Counted from the stretch's first letter, positions 41,560 to 50,688 are shown. The stretch: DNA of 64,000 nt from Chloracidobacterium sp. (GCA_016720705.1 JADKKB010000005.1:558001-622000), one strand, 5' to 3'. A program made the numbers and translations. The notes: generated from the letters alone by a model not told the origin.

Positions 41560-42284
41560 TCTACCACGTTTTACCGGGCGATTCATTGGTCGAAGAATTT
41601 CGAAAATCTGAGATAGACGGCGATGTGATTGTTTGCCGTGAATGTATGATCGTCGGCGATGTGTCGGCTGAAACGTTGGATGAATTGTTCGAACACCGCT
41701 CACACTTTCTTCTTATAGAATACGGAACTGACGAGATCGATTACCACGAGCAAGTTGCTGATGAACTCTCGCGGCTGGTTGACCTTCCGGATGGAACGAT
41801 CGTGAACCTTTGGTTTGAATACGAACTATTCTGTCAGGTAAATCTTTGGTTTTGCTTATATTTACTTTCGGGCACTGAGGCAACCATTTATCGCGTCGCC
41901 CCGAGCGAGCGTAATTCGGATGAAGTGTGGAAAGGATTTGGCGGAATGGACGAAAGGGCCCTTAAGCGATGCTACGATCAGCGGGTTGAATGTACGGCCG
42001 CCGACGTCAAACTCGGTCAAGACCTTTGGCAGGCTTATTCGGGAGCGGATCACGTCCGACTTCGACAACTTGGTGAATCGGCCTCGCCATGTTTTCCAAT
42101 GCTTGCTCAAGTCGTCGAGGCTGAGATCGAAAAGGATGTACGCCCCTCCGAGATCCTACGCGAAATACGGGGTCGCGGTGTAAAAGAGTTCAATGACTTA
42201 TTCGTTCAGTTTACCGAACGTGCGGGCGTATACGGCTTTGGTGACGCTCAGTTGGCGGCATTAATTGATCAAAGTTCGTCGTGA
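41556..42284 (+). CDS. DUF1835-domain protein
   Basis: A 242-residue soluble protein that begins MIYHVLPGDSLVEEFRKSEI, the typical DUF1835 start. It continues with the beta-alpha pattern VNLWFEYELFCQVNLWFCLY and a helical C-terminal domain. The function of DUF1835 is unknown. The ATG at 41556 overlaps the pgpA stop by four bases; an apparent longer frame from 41481 is simply a shadow of pgpA. It ends 16 bases inside the convergently transcribed corA gene, so their 3' ends overlap. Confidence 0.82.
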   Translation: MIYHVLPGDSLVEEFRKSEIDGDVIVCRECMIVGDVSAETLDELFEHRSHFLLIEYGTDEIDYHEQVADELSRLVDLPDGTIVNLWFEYELFCQVNLWFCLYLLSGTEATIYRVAPSERNSDEVWKGFGGMDERALKRCYDQRVECTAADVKLGQDLWQAYSGADHVRLRQLGESASPCFPMLAQVVEAEIEKDVRPSEILREIRGRGVKEFNDLFVQFTERAGVYGFGDAQLAALIDQSSS

Positions 42285-43324
42285 TCACTTTCGTTATGTA
42301 TTGGAAGGCTAATGTCGATGTCCTCTTCCCTTTGAAATATCCAACCTAAACGCCAGAAATATGCGATCAGAGCTAAAGTGATGAGACCCATTGCTCCTAA
42401 TGTGAAGAAATAGCCAGACCGGGTCTTGAGTTCCGGCATATGTTCAAAATTCATTCCGTAAATACCGGCGATCAGACTCAACGGCAAAATGATCGACGAC
42501 ATTACCGCAAGGGTTTTCATTACGTCATTTGTTCGGTTTCCCACGACCGCAAAATGTATGTCGAATAAGCTACTGACGAGGTCGCGATAGCCTTCGGCCA
42601 AGTCTGATATCCGAACAAGATGGTCGTGAACATCACGGAAAAATGGAATCACCGTCGCAGGTATCTGCGGAAATTCACCGTGTGACATTCGGTAGAGTAC
42701 CTCGAGTTGGCGGGAAGATATTCTCTTTAGACGTGCAACGCTCCGCCGGAGGTCCATTATCTCGCCAAGAATCATATTGTTGCTCTTGCGCATCCCCAGT
42801 ACGCGTTCTTCAAGTGAGTTAATCTCCAGATCAAAATCATCGACAATGGGCATATAAAGGTCGACTAATTCATCAAGTATTCGCTGTAGCAAAAACGCCG
42901 GGCCGCGTTGGCAAACAAATGGACTGCTCCTGATGTGTTGCTTGGCCGATTTTATACTGCGAAACCTTTCGACGTGGAATGTGACGACAAAGTTATTTCC
43001 CAAATAACCGTCTAGTTCCTTGGTGAGAAAATTAGCCGGATGGGTCTGGCCCGGTTTTATGCCGTGGACTATAAAGTAGAGGTAATGTTCAAATCCTTCG
43101 ACTTTGGGCTGGTTTCGGGTTTCAAGGCAATCCTCGACCGTGAGCGGGTGAAACTTAAAAATATTGAGGAGGATATCCTTGGCCTCGGAACGGCCTTCAT
43201 CTGTCTCTCCCTGAAGGTCCACCCAGACGACATTCGTCTCGTCAGCCAATAGTTTAGGAAGCTCATCGCGGCCAAAACCTTCTTCAACCATCTGGCCACC
43301 CTGTCTGTAAACGAAGATCTCCAT
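42269..43324 (-). CDS. corA: CorA-type magnesium/cobalt transporter
   Basis: Pentameric Mg2+ channel of the inner membrane. The 351-residue protein has the cytosolic funnel domain (EETD-like acidic patch, LTVEDCLETRNQPKVEGFEH), the long stalk helix, and two C-terminal transmembrane helices with the selectivity motif GIYGMNFEHMPEL at about residues 285-297. The short cytosolic tail ends SDHDEL. Length and motif order are normal. It is convergent with the DUF1835 gene, with a 16-base overlap of coding ends, and divergent from the ABC exporter operon. Confidence 0.94.
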   Translation of the reverse strand: MEIFVYRQGGQMVEEGFGRDELPKLLADETNVVWVDLQGETDEGRSEAKDILLNIFKFHPLTVEDCLETRNQPKVEGFEHYLYFIVHGIKPGQTHPANFLTKELDGYLGNNFVVTFHVERFRSIKSAKQHIRSSPFVCQRGPAFLLQRILDELVDLYMPIVDDFDLEINSLEERVLGMRKSNNMILGEIMDLRRSVARLKRISSRQLEVLYRMSHGEFPQIPATVIPFFRDVHDHLVRISDLAEGYRDLVSSLFDIHFAVVGNRTNDVMKTLAVMSSIILPLSLIAGIYGMNFEHMPELKTRSGYFFTLGAMGLITLALIAYFWRLGWIFQREEDIDISLPIHNESDHDEL

Positions 43325-43471
43325 ATTTTCCTCTGAAGTATGACGAATTGCCCGCTATCGGGCAAGTCCAGATCTTTGCCTCAATATTACGGGGATCTTC
43401 TATATTCTTCTGTTCAATTCATTGCAACTGAAACCCGATGTCAACGTATGGTATCTTGGAAAGAATACTTT

Positions 43472-44386
43472 ATGAGTGAAAAAGACGTGACCTTACGGGT
43501 CGAAAACGTAACCAAACGGTTCGGCGAGTTTACGGCCGTTGACGATCTTAGCCTTGAGGTCCGCGCCGGACGAGTTTTTGGGTTTCTGGGACCGAACGGT
43601 GCCGGTAAAACAACGACGATCCGGATGATCGTCGGGATAACCGCCCCGGATGAAGGGCGGATAGAATTTTTTGGTGAGCGAATGACCTCGAGACTGCAAG
43701 ATCGCATCGGGTATCTACCGGAGGAACGCGGACTCTACAAAAAGATGAAGGTTGCCGACCAGCTAAGATATTTCGCGGCACTAAAGGACGTGACCGGAAA
43801 GGACGCTGAGCAACGGATCGACCGCTGGCTGGAGCGTATGAATTTATCCGAATGGAAGAATAAGAAGACGACCGATCTTTCGAAGGGTATGCAGCAAAAG
43901 ATACAGTTTATTTCAACCGTACTGCACGACCCTGACCTTTTAATACTTGATGAACCATTTTCAGGGCTTGATCCGGTGAACGTCGAATTTATGATCGATG
44001 TATTGGCCGAGTTTAAGCAAAAGGACAAAACCGTAATATTCTCAACCCACTTAATGGAGACCGCCGAACGACTCTGTCACGACATTATACTCATTAATAA
44101 GTCAAAAAAGGTGATCAGCGGCAGTCTTCGTCAGGTAAAGGAGAGCTATGGCCGCAACCTGATCGCTTTGAGAGCGGTCGGCGGCGAAGAGGTTCTCCAC
44201 GACACAAATTTGATCAAAAGCGTTGTTCAGCACGCGGATGAGATAGAGATCGAACTGACCGAGACTGCAGATGCTCAAGTGATACTGAAAAGACTGATTG
44301 AAACGGGAGCGGTGATCACAAAATTTGAACAAGTGGAACCTAGCTTAAACGACATTTTCATCGATCAGGTTGGAGGTGAACAATGA
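43472..44386 (+). CDS. ABC exporter ATP-binding protein (NatA-like)
   Basis: ATPase of an ABC-2-type exporter. The 304-residue protein has Walker A GPNGAGKTTTIR, Q-loop YLPEERGLYKK, the signature LSKGMQQK, Walker B LLILDEPFSGLDP and the H-loop FSTHLM. A C-terminal domain of about 85 residues (DUF4162-like) follows. The ATG at 43472 has GGAAAG nine bases upstream; upstream in-frame ATGs at 43448 and beyond are less well placed. The permease gene overlaps by four bases (ATGA). The pair resembles NatAB, a sodium exporter, but the substrate is uncertain. Confidence 0.93.
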   Translation: MSEKDVTLRVENVTKRFGEFTAVDDLSLEVRAGRVFGFLGPNGAGKTTTIRMIVGITAPDEGRIEFFGERMTSRLQDRIGYLPEERGLYKKMKVADQLRYFAALKDVTGKDAEQRIDRWLERMNLSEWKNKKTTDLSKGMQQKIQFISTVLHDPDLLILDEPFSGLDPVNVEFMIDVLAEFKQKDKTVIFSTHLMETAERLCHDIILINKSKKVISGSLRQVKESYGRNLIALRAVGGEEVLHDTNLIKSVVQHADEIEIELTETADAQVILKRLIETGAVITKFEQVEPSLNDIFIDQVGGEQ

Positions 44387-45735
44387 GAAAATTCCTTGCT
44401 GTCGTAAAGCACGAATACAAAAAGATCGTACTGAAATGGACGTTTCTGCTTGGCACTTTGCTCTTTCCGGTGATCGGTGCGGGTTTTGCAGTTGTACCCG
44501 CGCTTATTTTTTCGATCAAAGGGGAGCCGACACGGATCGTTATCGTCGATCGCTCCAACAGGATCGGGATGCGAATCCGAGAAAATCTTTCACCTGAAAA
44601 AATTGCGGCACGCAGCGACCAGATGGTAAAAGACGCTGTAAAAGAAATGCCGGTTGCTCAGCCGGGACAGATGAATCAATCTGCAATGCAGTCTGCCGCG
44701 TCGTTTGTTTTTGTTGATTACAACGCTTACGGGCGGTCGTCTGATGACGTCTACCTGGATCTCAACGAGATGGTGGTCGGAAACAAAATAGATGCATATC
44801 TGATAGCACCGTCCGATATCGATAGCAAGGATGCAAGCTTTGAGTTTCGCTCGAGAAAGGCCGGGGATTTTATTGCCGGCGATATTCTTCGCGATGCGAT
44901 AAATGATGCGGTGCGGTCGCAACGTCTTGCGGACGCTAATATCAGCGAGACGAGCGTGATGGAATTGAGCCGACGTGTGACGATCGACTCTAAATCTCTT
45001 GACGACAAGGGCCGTGAAAAGGACAGTGATATGTTGCTCGCGGCGTCATTTGTCATCGGCCTGATGATCTATATTACACTTGCCATTTATGGACAAGTGA
45101 TAATGGGAGCCGTAGTTGAAGAAAAGGAAACCAGAATCGCCGAGATACTCTTTTCGTCGGCGAGGCCGTATGAATTGATGCTTGGCAAGTTGGTCGGTGT
45201 CGGCCTCGCAGGTCTAACGCAACTTGCGATATGGGTTATCTCGATCGCCGGACTGATAGCATTTTTGGCCGTTCAGTCCGATATGTCGACGTTATTCTCC
45301 GGTTTGCCGCACATCACTACATTGATGGTCGCGTATTTCCTACTGTACTTCCTACTCGGGTATTTTGCCTATGCGTCTATATTCGCACTGATCGGTTCGG
45401 TCGTTACGACAGTACAGGAAGGTGGCCAATTTGCTTTTCCGCCGGTGATGGTGATGCTGATCGGCTTTTACTTCAGCTTTGCCGTAATCCGTGATCCAAA
45501 TTCGAGCCTTTCGTTTTGGGTTTCGGTCTCACCGTTCTTTGCACCAATGACGATGCCGGTGCGTATCCTGGCTGAAACACCTCCTTTCTGGCAAATTGCG
45601 CTGTCAGTCGGCGTCAACGTCTTTACGATCGCAGCACTCGTCTGGTTGGCATCCCGTGTTTACCGTGTCGGGATGCTGATGTACGGCAAGCGCGCCACGC
45701 TACCCGAAATATGGAAATGGATCCGACAGGTGTAA
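44383..45735 (+). CDS. ABC-2 type exporter permease (NatB-like)
   Basis: A 450-residue permease. A first transmembrane helix (20-42, LGTLLFPVIGAGFAVVPALI) is followed by a large periplasmic domain (about 45-210) and five or six C-terminal helices from about 218 on (ASFVIGLMIYITLAIYG, EEKETRIAEILFSSARPYEL). This is the ABC2_membrane_3/NatB layout. The four-base overlap with the ATPase gene shows translational coupling. What is exported is unknown: sodium, a peptide or a lipid-linked compound are all possible. The CYTH gene follows after six bases and may be in the same unit. Confidence 0.9.
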   Translation: MRKFLAVVKHEYKKIVLKWTFLLGTLLFPVIGAGFAVVPALIFSIKGEPTRIVIVDRSNRIGMRIRENLSPEKIAARSDQMVKDAVKEMPVAQPGQMNQSAMQSAASFVFVDYNAYGRSSDDVYLDLNEMVVGNKIDAYLIAPSDIDSKDASFEFRSRKAGDFIAGDILRDAINDAVRSQRLADANISETSVMELSRRVTIDSKSLDDKGREKDSDMLLAASFVIGLMIYITLAIYGQVIMGAVVEEKETRIAEILFSSARPYELMLGKLVGVGLAGLTQLAIWVISIAGLIAFLAVQSDMSTLFSGLPHITTLMVAYFLLYFLLGYFAYASIFALIGSVVTTVQEGGQFAFPPVMVMLIGFYFSFAVIRDPNSSLSFWVSVSPFFAPMTMPVRILAETPPFWQIALSVGVNVFTIAALVWLASRVYRVGMLMYGKRATLPEIWKWIRQV

Positions 45736-45741
45736 TAAAAT

Positions 45742-46287
45742 ATGGCGATCGAGATCGAAAAAAAATACCGCCTAACCATTGAGCAATTGGACGACGTGAC
45801 GCAGGCTTTGATCGAAGACGGTGCTGACTTTATCGGTGAGGACGAAGAGGAAAACGTGATCTACGGCAGCCCGAATCTTGATAGTAACTGCGCAATAATC
45901 CGTATCAGAAATACGGGAAAGCGAAGTGTCGTTACCTTCAAACGGAGAATTGAAAGCGATCTCGCAATTAAAAAGCAGATCGAATATGAATCGGTCATTG
46001 CCGATCCGGAGGCAGTCGCGGCGATCCTCCGAAATCTCGGCCTCGAGATTCGACTAATATACGAAAAGCGGCGTCGTACGTGGAAATATGGGGGCGTCGA
46101 GGTTGTGCTAGACGAATTGCCGTTTGGGCGATATATGGAGATCGAAGGTTCGGTACTTGAAATCGCCGAGGCAGAAATGCGACTCGGAATCGAACTTTAT
46201 GTGGCAGAACACGAAACATACCCAACGCTGACGGCTAAATTTGGGAAAATGAATGACGGCGTTGTTGAGGCTCGTTTTGCCGCGTGA
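45742..46287 (+). CDS. CYTH-domain protein, class IV adenylate cyclase-like
   Basis: A 181-residue CYTH tunnel-fold protein with the signature ExExK at the N-terminus (MAIEIEKKYRL), which binds triphosphates with divalent metal. Alternating charged strands follow (IIRIRNTGKRSVVTFKRR, RRTWKYGGVEVVLDELPFGR, YMEIEG). Members include CyaB adenylate cyclase, thiamine triphosphatase and inorganic triphosphatase; sequence alone does not separate these. It is six bases downstream of the ABC permease, so may be co-transcribed, and 13 bases upstream of the DUF1349 lipoprotein gene. Confidence 0.88.
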   Translation: MAIEIEKKYRLTIEQLDDVTQALIEDGADFIGEDEEENVIYGSPNLDSNCAIIRIRNTGKRSVVTFKRRIESDLAIKKQIEYESVIADPEAVAAILRNLGLEIRLIYEKRRRTWKYGGVEVVLDELPFGRYMEIEGSVLEIAEAEMRLGIELYVAEHETYPTLTAKFGKMNDGVVEARFAA

Positions 46288-46300
46288 TACTTGGCTTTTT

Positions 46301-47101
46301 ATGAGAGGAGTAATTCTGATCTTGATAGTAACCTGCGGCATCTTCGGATGCGGTGGCTCGCCCACGGCAAATCGCTCTGCTGAACTCAACCGAGCATCGA
46401 CGCCGACTGCAAATTCGGTTCAACCGATCGTGACTCCGACGCCGGTCGCTTTAGAATCAATGCCGGCCGGGCAAACGATCGAACGGCCCGAAACGGTGAA
46501 AGCGGTGGATAAACGATTTGAGAACGGATGGATCTGGATCGACCCGGATGCCCAAAACAGTCCAACGCCATATGAATTCAAACAAGGGAAGTTCGCGATG
46601 CGGATCCCGTCGAACAAAGACCTCTACGGTGATAATCGCTCGGCTCCGCGACTGGTCAAGGCAGTTACGGGCGACTTTCAGATCGAATCTCGTGTCAATT
46701 TTGACCCAACGGAAGATTATCAAGGTGCGGGACTGCTGATATATGTCGATCGGATAAATTACCTACGTTTGGAACGGTCATTTGGCGGCCTCCGTGAGGG
46801 CGGTAGCGGCATTAGAATGGACGTGCGAATGCAGGATCGGTACGAATCGTTGACAACCCCGGGCGAGGTTCCGACAACGTCGAAGAGCGTCGAGCTCAAG
46901 ATAACCCGACGCGGAAACGTGTTTACGTCGTATTGGCGTCAAAATGAAAATGCTGAGTGGCGCGAGATCGAGGAGTTTGTATCCACGTTTCCGAACACGG
47001 TGCTTGCCGGTGTCCTCGGGTGTAACACGTCAAGCGAAATTGCCGTTGTATTTTCAAATATCAAGCTGTTGCCACAGCCTGTGACTAATCCGTTAAAATG
47101 A
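46301..47101 (+). CDS. DUF1349-like lipoprotein
   Basis: A 266-residue exported protein. The signal ends in a lipobox at Cys17 (IFGCGG), so it should be lipid-anchored. After a Thr/Pro-rich linker comes a concanavalin-like beta-sandwich of the DUF1349 type (FENGWIWIDPDAQNSPTPYE, GAGLLIYVDRINYLRLERSF, ITRRGNVFTSYWRQ). DUF1349 domains resemble regulator-of-carbohydrate or laminin-G-like folds and may bind sugars. The ATG at 46301 starts the signal; an overlapping upstream start at 46253 falls inside the CYTH gene. Confidence 0.8.
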   Translation: MRGVILILIVTCGIFGCGGSPTANRSAELNRASTPTANSVQPIVTPTPVALESMPAGQTIERPETVKAVDKRFENGWIWIDPDAQNSPTPYEFKQGKFAMRIPSNKDLYGDNRSAPRLVKAVTGDFQIESRVNFDPTEDYQGAGLLIYVDRINYLRLERSFGGLREGGSGIRMDVRMQDRYESLTTPGEVPTTSKSVELKITRRGNVFTSYWRQNENAEWREIEEFVSTFPNTVLAGVLGCNTSSEIAVVFSNIKLLPQPVTNPLK

Positions 47102-47213
47102 ACTTTCGTGACCGGCCGGCGTATTGCCGTTATGTGATCAAATTGTGAATTTAACGAAAATATTGTAAAACCATATACATTAGATCGAATAAATTACGAA
47201 AAAGGAGAAAATT

Positions 47214-47468
47214 ATGTTTTCACTCATTTGGCAATTGTTAGTCGGTCTCTTGATCGGCGTTATCGCCCGACTTTTGATTCCTGGCAAAGAGGGCATTGCA
47301 AGCGGAATGCTCGGCTGGCTCATTACCGCACTGATCGGTATGGGCGGGTCATTTATCGGCACCTTCGTCGGGCGGGCGATATGGAAAAAGGATAACTATG
47401 CTGCCGGCTGGATAATGTCAATCCTCGGTGCCGTCGGTCTGCTGTTGTTGTATAGGCTTATATTTTAA
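47214..47468 (+). CDS. GlsB/YeaQ/YmgE-family small membrane protein
   Basis: An 84-residue protein with three hydrophobic helices and the family motif: IARLLIPGKEGIASGMLGWL, then GMGGSFIGTFVGRAIW and a final helix. Known as transglycosylase-associated protein by old annotation; proposed to be stress-induced, with unproven function. AAGGAG lies nine bases before the ATG. It stands alone between the DUF1349 lipoprotein and a convergent TMEM175 gene, with a terminator 24 bases after its stop. Confidence 0.9.
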   Translation: MFSLIWQLLVGLLIGVIARLLIPGKEGIASGMLGWLITALIGMGGSFIGTFVGRAIWKKDNYAAGWIMSILGAVGLLLLYRLIF

Positions 47469-47491
47469 GACTAATCAACTATTTTTTACTC

Positions 47492-47528
47492 AAACGCGCT
47501 TTTAGCATTATGCTGACGGCGCGTTTTT
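47492..47528 (+). terminator. Rho-independent terminator after the GlsB-family gene
   Basis: Arms AAACGCGC and GCGCGTTT around a loop that itself contains AGCATTATGCT, followed by TTTT. It ends at the convergent TMEM175-like stop, so may serve both directions. Confidence 0.75.
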
Positions 47529-48106
47529 CATGCATCTACTTTCTTTTCGATCCGGCGGTCAGGTATAAACCAAATAGCTGCCACGATCACATAGATCAAA
47601 CTCGCAACCCACGAATTTACGAATGACAGTGGTATCGCCACCAAGTAACATACCAATGACACCTTTCCCTTAACGTCGCTGCCAATAGCGGCGGCGAGCA
47701 ATGCATTTTCGTAGTTCGAGTGTCTCACAATGCTATTTTGCAGAATCGTGTATGAAACGGCGGCCATAAGTAGCACGAGGCCGTACCCGGCCGTTGGGAT
47801 CGGTGCAAGATGATTCTCGCCCATCCAACCGGTTGCGAAAGGGAATAACGATAACCAGAAAAGCAGATGAAGATTTGCCCAAAGCACCTTTCCATTTACT
47901 TTGCGAGTCGCCTGCAACATATGGTGGTGGTTGTTCCAGTAGATGCCAAGATAAACAAAACTCAATACATAGCTTAAAAAGACGGGCAACAAAGGACTCA
48001 AGGCCTCAAGGTCTGTACCGTGCGGAACCTTTAGTTCGAGCACCATGATCGTCATAATAATGGCAATCACGGCATCGGAAAATGCCTCGAGTCTCGTTTT
48101 GTTCAT
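47528..48106 (-). CDS. TMEM175-family (DUF1211) potassium channel-like protein
   Basis: A 192-residue membrane protein with the bacterial TMEM175 plan: RLEAFSDAVIAIIMTIMVLE at the N-terminus carries the R-x3-FSD signature of helix 1, followed by five more hydrophobic helices, including the YWNNHHHML segment of helix 3. Bacterial members form tetrameric K+ channels. The conserved Phe-Ser-Asp and pore-lining Ile are in place, so it is probably functional. It is convergent with the GlsB gene. The next gene upstream on the same strand is a hypothetical cytosolic protein 22 bases away. Confidence 0.88.
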   Translation of the reverse strand: MNKTRLEAFSDAVIAIIMTIMVLELKVPHGTDLEALSPLLPVFLSYVLSFVYLGIYWNNHHHMLQATRKVNGKVLWANLHLLFWLSLFPFATGWMGENHLAPIPTAGYGLVLLMAAVSYTILQNSIVRHSNYENALLAAAIGSDVKGKVSLVCYLVAIPLSFVNSWVASLIYVIVAAIWFIPDRRIEKKVDA

Positions 48107-48128
48107 TGTGTAGTCAGTGTTCTGGCTT

Positions 48129-48578
48129 TCAATTTACCATCGAACTTTCATCCTTCGCATTTTCGGCCGTGCCTGGTTCAGGTAGTGCCATTTTTACAAG
48201 TCCGTCAAATGCCACGTGATATGCAACGCCCTTTACCGGCACAGACATATCTTCCTCCGTCTTGCCCTCTGAGTTGGCGATGCTGACGCTAGCAAAGTAG
48301 CAGGACGCTCCGTGAGCACCGGCGTGTCGCACTTGCGTTTGAAATACTTCCTCACCTTCTATGCGACCGCGGTCCGGGTACATCGCGGTTCGAACGACAA
48401 AAAAGCCGATCTCGCCGTCCTTGTGCCCGACAATTTGCGGTTCGGTCATAGGGTCGGCAAAGACATCTGCCGATTCGACGACCCACTCGGCTTCCTGAAG
48501 TTGCTTGCAGACGATCTCGATGCCGAACGCGTGAATGTCGGCTGCGGTCATCAGTTCTTTTTCGATCATTGTTAACAT
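48129..48578 (-). CDS. Hypothetical cytosolic protein
   Basis: A 149-residue soluble protein of unknown family. Alpha-beta composition with EIVCKQLQEAEWVVESADVF near the N-terminus, GEIGFFVVRTAMYPDRG in the centre and CYFASVSIANSEG and VKGVAYHVAFDGLVKM later, suggesting a single globular domain such as a Rossmann or nuclease-like fold, but I saw no catalytic pattern. The ATG at 48578 has a GAG-type ribosome binding site; a second ATG at 48569 is possible. It lies 22 bp upstream of the TMEM175 gene and may be co-transcribed. Confidence 0.65.
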   Translation of the reverse strand: MLTMIEKELMTAADIHAFGIEIVCKQLQEAEWVVESADVFADPMTEPQIVGHKDGEIGFFVVRTAMYPDRGRIEGEEVFQTQVRHAGAHGASCYFASVSIANSEGKTEEDMSVPVKGVAYHVAFDGLVKMALPEPGTAENAKDESSMVN

Positions 48579-48699
48579 TCTACTCGTCCACATAGCGGTC
48601 AATCAACATTGAAGTATTTCGATAGCCGATACGGGAATGATATTTATTTAATGGTAAACGTAAGCTTTGATTTTGCATCAAACATAATGGAGGTTTTTT

Positions 48700-49305
48700 A
48701 TGATGAAAAAACTAATAACATTGACGCTTTCAATTGTTGCGACACTCTTACTCGGTGCCTCCGCAGTTTTAGCCCAAGGCGGCGACAGGACGACATTTAC
48801 CGGCACGGTTATAAGCTACGGTAGCGGTTTCAATACCCGCACAACGACGAACACCTTTACCCTAAATCTTACAGGGACGACATCTGACAATGACGCCAAG
48901 CGGTTTCTAGGCCTTTTAGACGACAACGGTCAGGATGACCTTTTGAAGGCTATCCACTCTACAGATCTGGGCAATTTTGCGTTAGGCGGGCGGATCGGCC
49001 GTACTGTTAACGGCGTTCGCATCAGCGATGTCGACGGCAAACAGCGGATACGGATCATATTTGAGCGTTGGATCGGTGGGGGCGAACTACGTGGCGGTTA
49101 TCGCTCGATCGATTACCCGTTCGGATATATCGAACTTATGGTCGATCCGGTCACCGGAAAGGGCGACGGTACATATATTGCCGCTGCACAACTACGGGTC
49201 AGAACGGATAAGAAGACCGGTCAGGACGTTGTCGAGGTCGAGGATTTCGGCACTTTTCCGTCCCGTTTGGTAGGTGTCACGGTCCGCGGACGTAAGTTGC
49301 TGTGA
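48700..49305 (+). CDS. Secreted hypothetical protein
   Basis: A 201-residue exported protein with signal peptide MMKKLITLTLSIVATLLLGA ending near VLAQG. GGAGG lies ten bases upstream of the ATG. The mature part is beta-rich: TFTGTVISYGSGFNTRTTTN, FALGGRIGRTVNGVRISDVD, and a closing LVGVTVRGRKLL. No metal or catalytic site is evident. I recognise no family. A strong terminator follows at 49345-49389, so it is a single-gene unit. Confidence 0.7.
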   Translation: MMKKLITLTLSIVATLLLGASAVLAQGGDRTTFTGTVISYGSGFNTRTTTNTFTLNLTGTTSDNDAKRFLGLLDDNGQDDLLKAIHSTDLGNFALGGRIGRTVNGVRISDVDGKQRIRIIFERWIGGGELRGGYRSIDYPFGYIELMVDPVTGKGDGTYIAAAQLRVRTDKKTGQDVVEVEDFGTFPSRLVGVTVRGRKLL

Positions 49306-49344
49306 ACTTTGCTGAAAGTCAGCATTTGCAACTATTGTGAAAAG

Positions 49345-49389
49345 GGTGCATTCTAGAGAGGTAGTCCTTCTCTTGCGATGCACCTTTTT
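49345..49389 (+). terminator. Rho-independent terminator
   Basis: Arms GGTGCAT and ATGCACC enclose a further imperfect stem (AGAGAGG with CCTTCTCT), followed by TTTTT. It closes the 48700-49305 gene and sits 185 bases before the RRM-protein start. Confidence 0.75.
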
Positions 49390-49573
49390 GCATTGCGCTC
49401 ATCAAAGACGGTTTTTGGATTTGGCAAAGAGCAGGTTGTTTATTGGTACAGAAGTAGCTCTTGCGTTTATTGAGCATCCGAAACCGACACTTCGTTGCAC
49501 CGTTTTTCTGCGAAGCCATTCGAATCGACACTTCTTTGGAAATTCCCGAAAAGGGGAAAAGGTAAAAAATTTA

Positions 49574-49975
49574 ATGTCAACGAAACTTTACGTAGGTAAT
49601 CTCTCATTCAGCACGACGTCACAGGACCTCGAATCAATGTTCGGCGAATTTGGAACTGTTCAGTCGGCGAATCTCATCGAAGATCGCGAAACCGGCCGCT
49701 CACGCGGTTTCGGCTTTGTCGAAATGTCGAGCAAAGAAGAAGGCGAGGCAGCTATCGCCAGTATGAATGGCAAAGAGGTCGACGGCCGTGCACTTACGGT
49801 TAATGAAGCCAAACCCCGCGAAGATCGCGGTGGTAGCGGCGGCGGCGGCGGCGGTGGCGGCCGTGGTGGATACGGCGGCGGCGGTGGTGGAGGTCGCGGC
49901 GGCAATCGTGGCGGCGGCGGCGGCGGTGGAAATCGCGGCGGCGGCGGCTACGGCGGCGGTGGCGGACGCTACTAA
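49574..49975 (+). CDS. RRM RNA-binding protein with Gly-rich tail
   Basis: A 133-residue protein with one RNA-recognition motif: RNP2 KLYVGNL near residue 4 and RNP1 RGFGFVEM near residue 43, then AIASMNGKEVDGRALTVNEA. The C-terminal 50 residues are almost all Gly with Arg, Asn and Tyr, as in cyanobacterial and bacterial RNA-binding proteins that chaperone RNA, often in the cold. The ATG at 49574 is followed directly by STKLYVGN, the standard start; upstream frame extension is unlikely. It has a leader of about 180 bases after the preceding terminator, possibly with RNA structure. Confidence 0.9.
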   Translation: MSTKLYVGNLSFSTTSQDLESMFGEFGTVQSANLIEDRETGRSRGFGFVEMSSKEEGEAAIASMNGKEVDGRALTVNEAKPREDRGGSGGGGGGGGRGGYGGGGGGGRGGNRGGGGGGGNRGGGGYGGGGGRY

Positions 49976-50075
49976 TCGATCAAATCGATTTCAAATCGCC
50001 GCGAGGCACTTCGGGTCGGTCACGCCGACCCGAAGCCCGCGGTGGTAGAAAATAGGACTAAACAAAGGATAGTGA

Positions 50076-50294
50076 ATGAAAGAAGAACTTATTGAAATGG
50101 CCGGTGTCGTGGTCGACAAACAGCCAAACGCATTTTTCAAGGTACAATTGAACGATACTGAGCATATGGTGCTTGCAACGATCTCGGGTCGTATGCGCCG
50201 AAATCGGATCCGCATCCTGATGGGTGACCGCGTCGATATCGAACTCTCGCCGTACGATCTGACAAAGGGCCGTATCACATACCGTCACAAGTAA
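50076..50294 (+). CDS. infA: Translation initiation factor IF-1
   Basis: Small S1-fold protein that occupies the A site of the 30S subunit during initiation. The 72-residue product starts MKEELIEMAGVVVDKQPNAF and carries FKVQLNDTEHMVLATISGRM, RRNRIRILMGDRVDIELSPY, and the C-terminal KGRITYRHK, all standard. It is monocistronic here, 100 bp after the RRM gene, rather than near secY or rpmJ as in many genomes. Confidence 0.96.
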   Translation: MKEELIEMAGVVVDKQPNAFFKVQLNDTEHMVLATISGRMRRNRIRILMGDRVDIELSPYDLTKGRITYRHK

Positions 50295-50688
50295 AGCCTA
50301 ACAAATTTCAGTTTTCGTGCTTTAGTGGCACGGAAACAGATCGTTCAACGGCCGGTCCGAACCCATTCTGAGTTTGAGTCGGAAGTGTTATGCGACCTGC
50401 GAGCACTCAAACCCACGCTCCACAAATTCTCCCTCCGCAGTCTTCCGCACATTAATTTTCACCAAAAATAATTTTACTCGTCAACTGATCGGCCACCACC
50501 GATGAGATAAGCTGTGAAAATAAACACGGCAACTCGCACGTAATTGCCCCATTTCGGGTGTTTCTCTCATAACGGAACAGGAAACTTAATCTTTCTACAA
50601 GTGACCTGCGTCACATCAACTGCTTCAAAGCAGGCACACAATGGCGCTGAAAGTAATATTTTCAAGTTCTGTCTAATGGGGGTGCAAA
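50295..50688. other. Intergenic region, 394 bp
   Basis: No coding frame with a ribosome binding site was found. It contains a CRP/FNR-like palindrome at 50600-50616 about 75 bases before the cytochrome gene. The rest shows no clear structure. Confidence 0.6.
50600..50616. promoter_or_regulatory. CRP/FNR-like palindrome upstream of the cytochrome gene
   Basis: AGTGACCTGCGTCACAT contains GTGA and TCAC half-sites separated by six bases, as in CRP/FNR-family operators (TGTGA-N6-TCACA). It lies about 72 bases before the tetraheme cytochrome ATG. Which regulator would bind is unknown. Confidence 0.4.
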
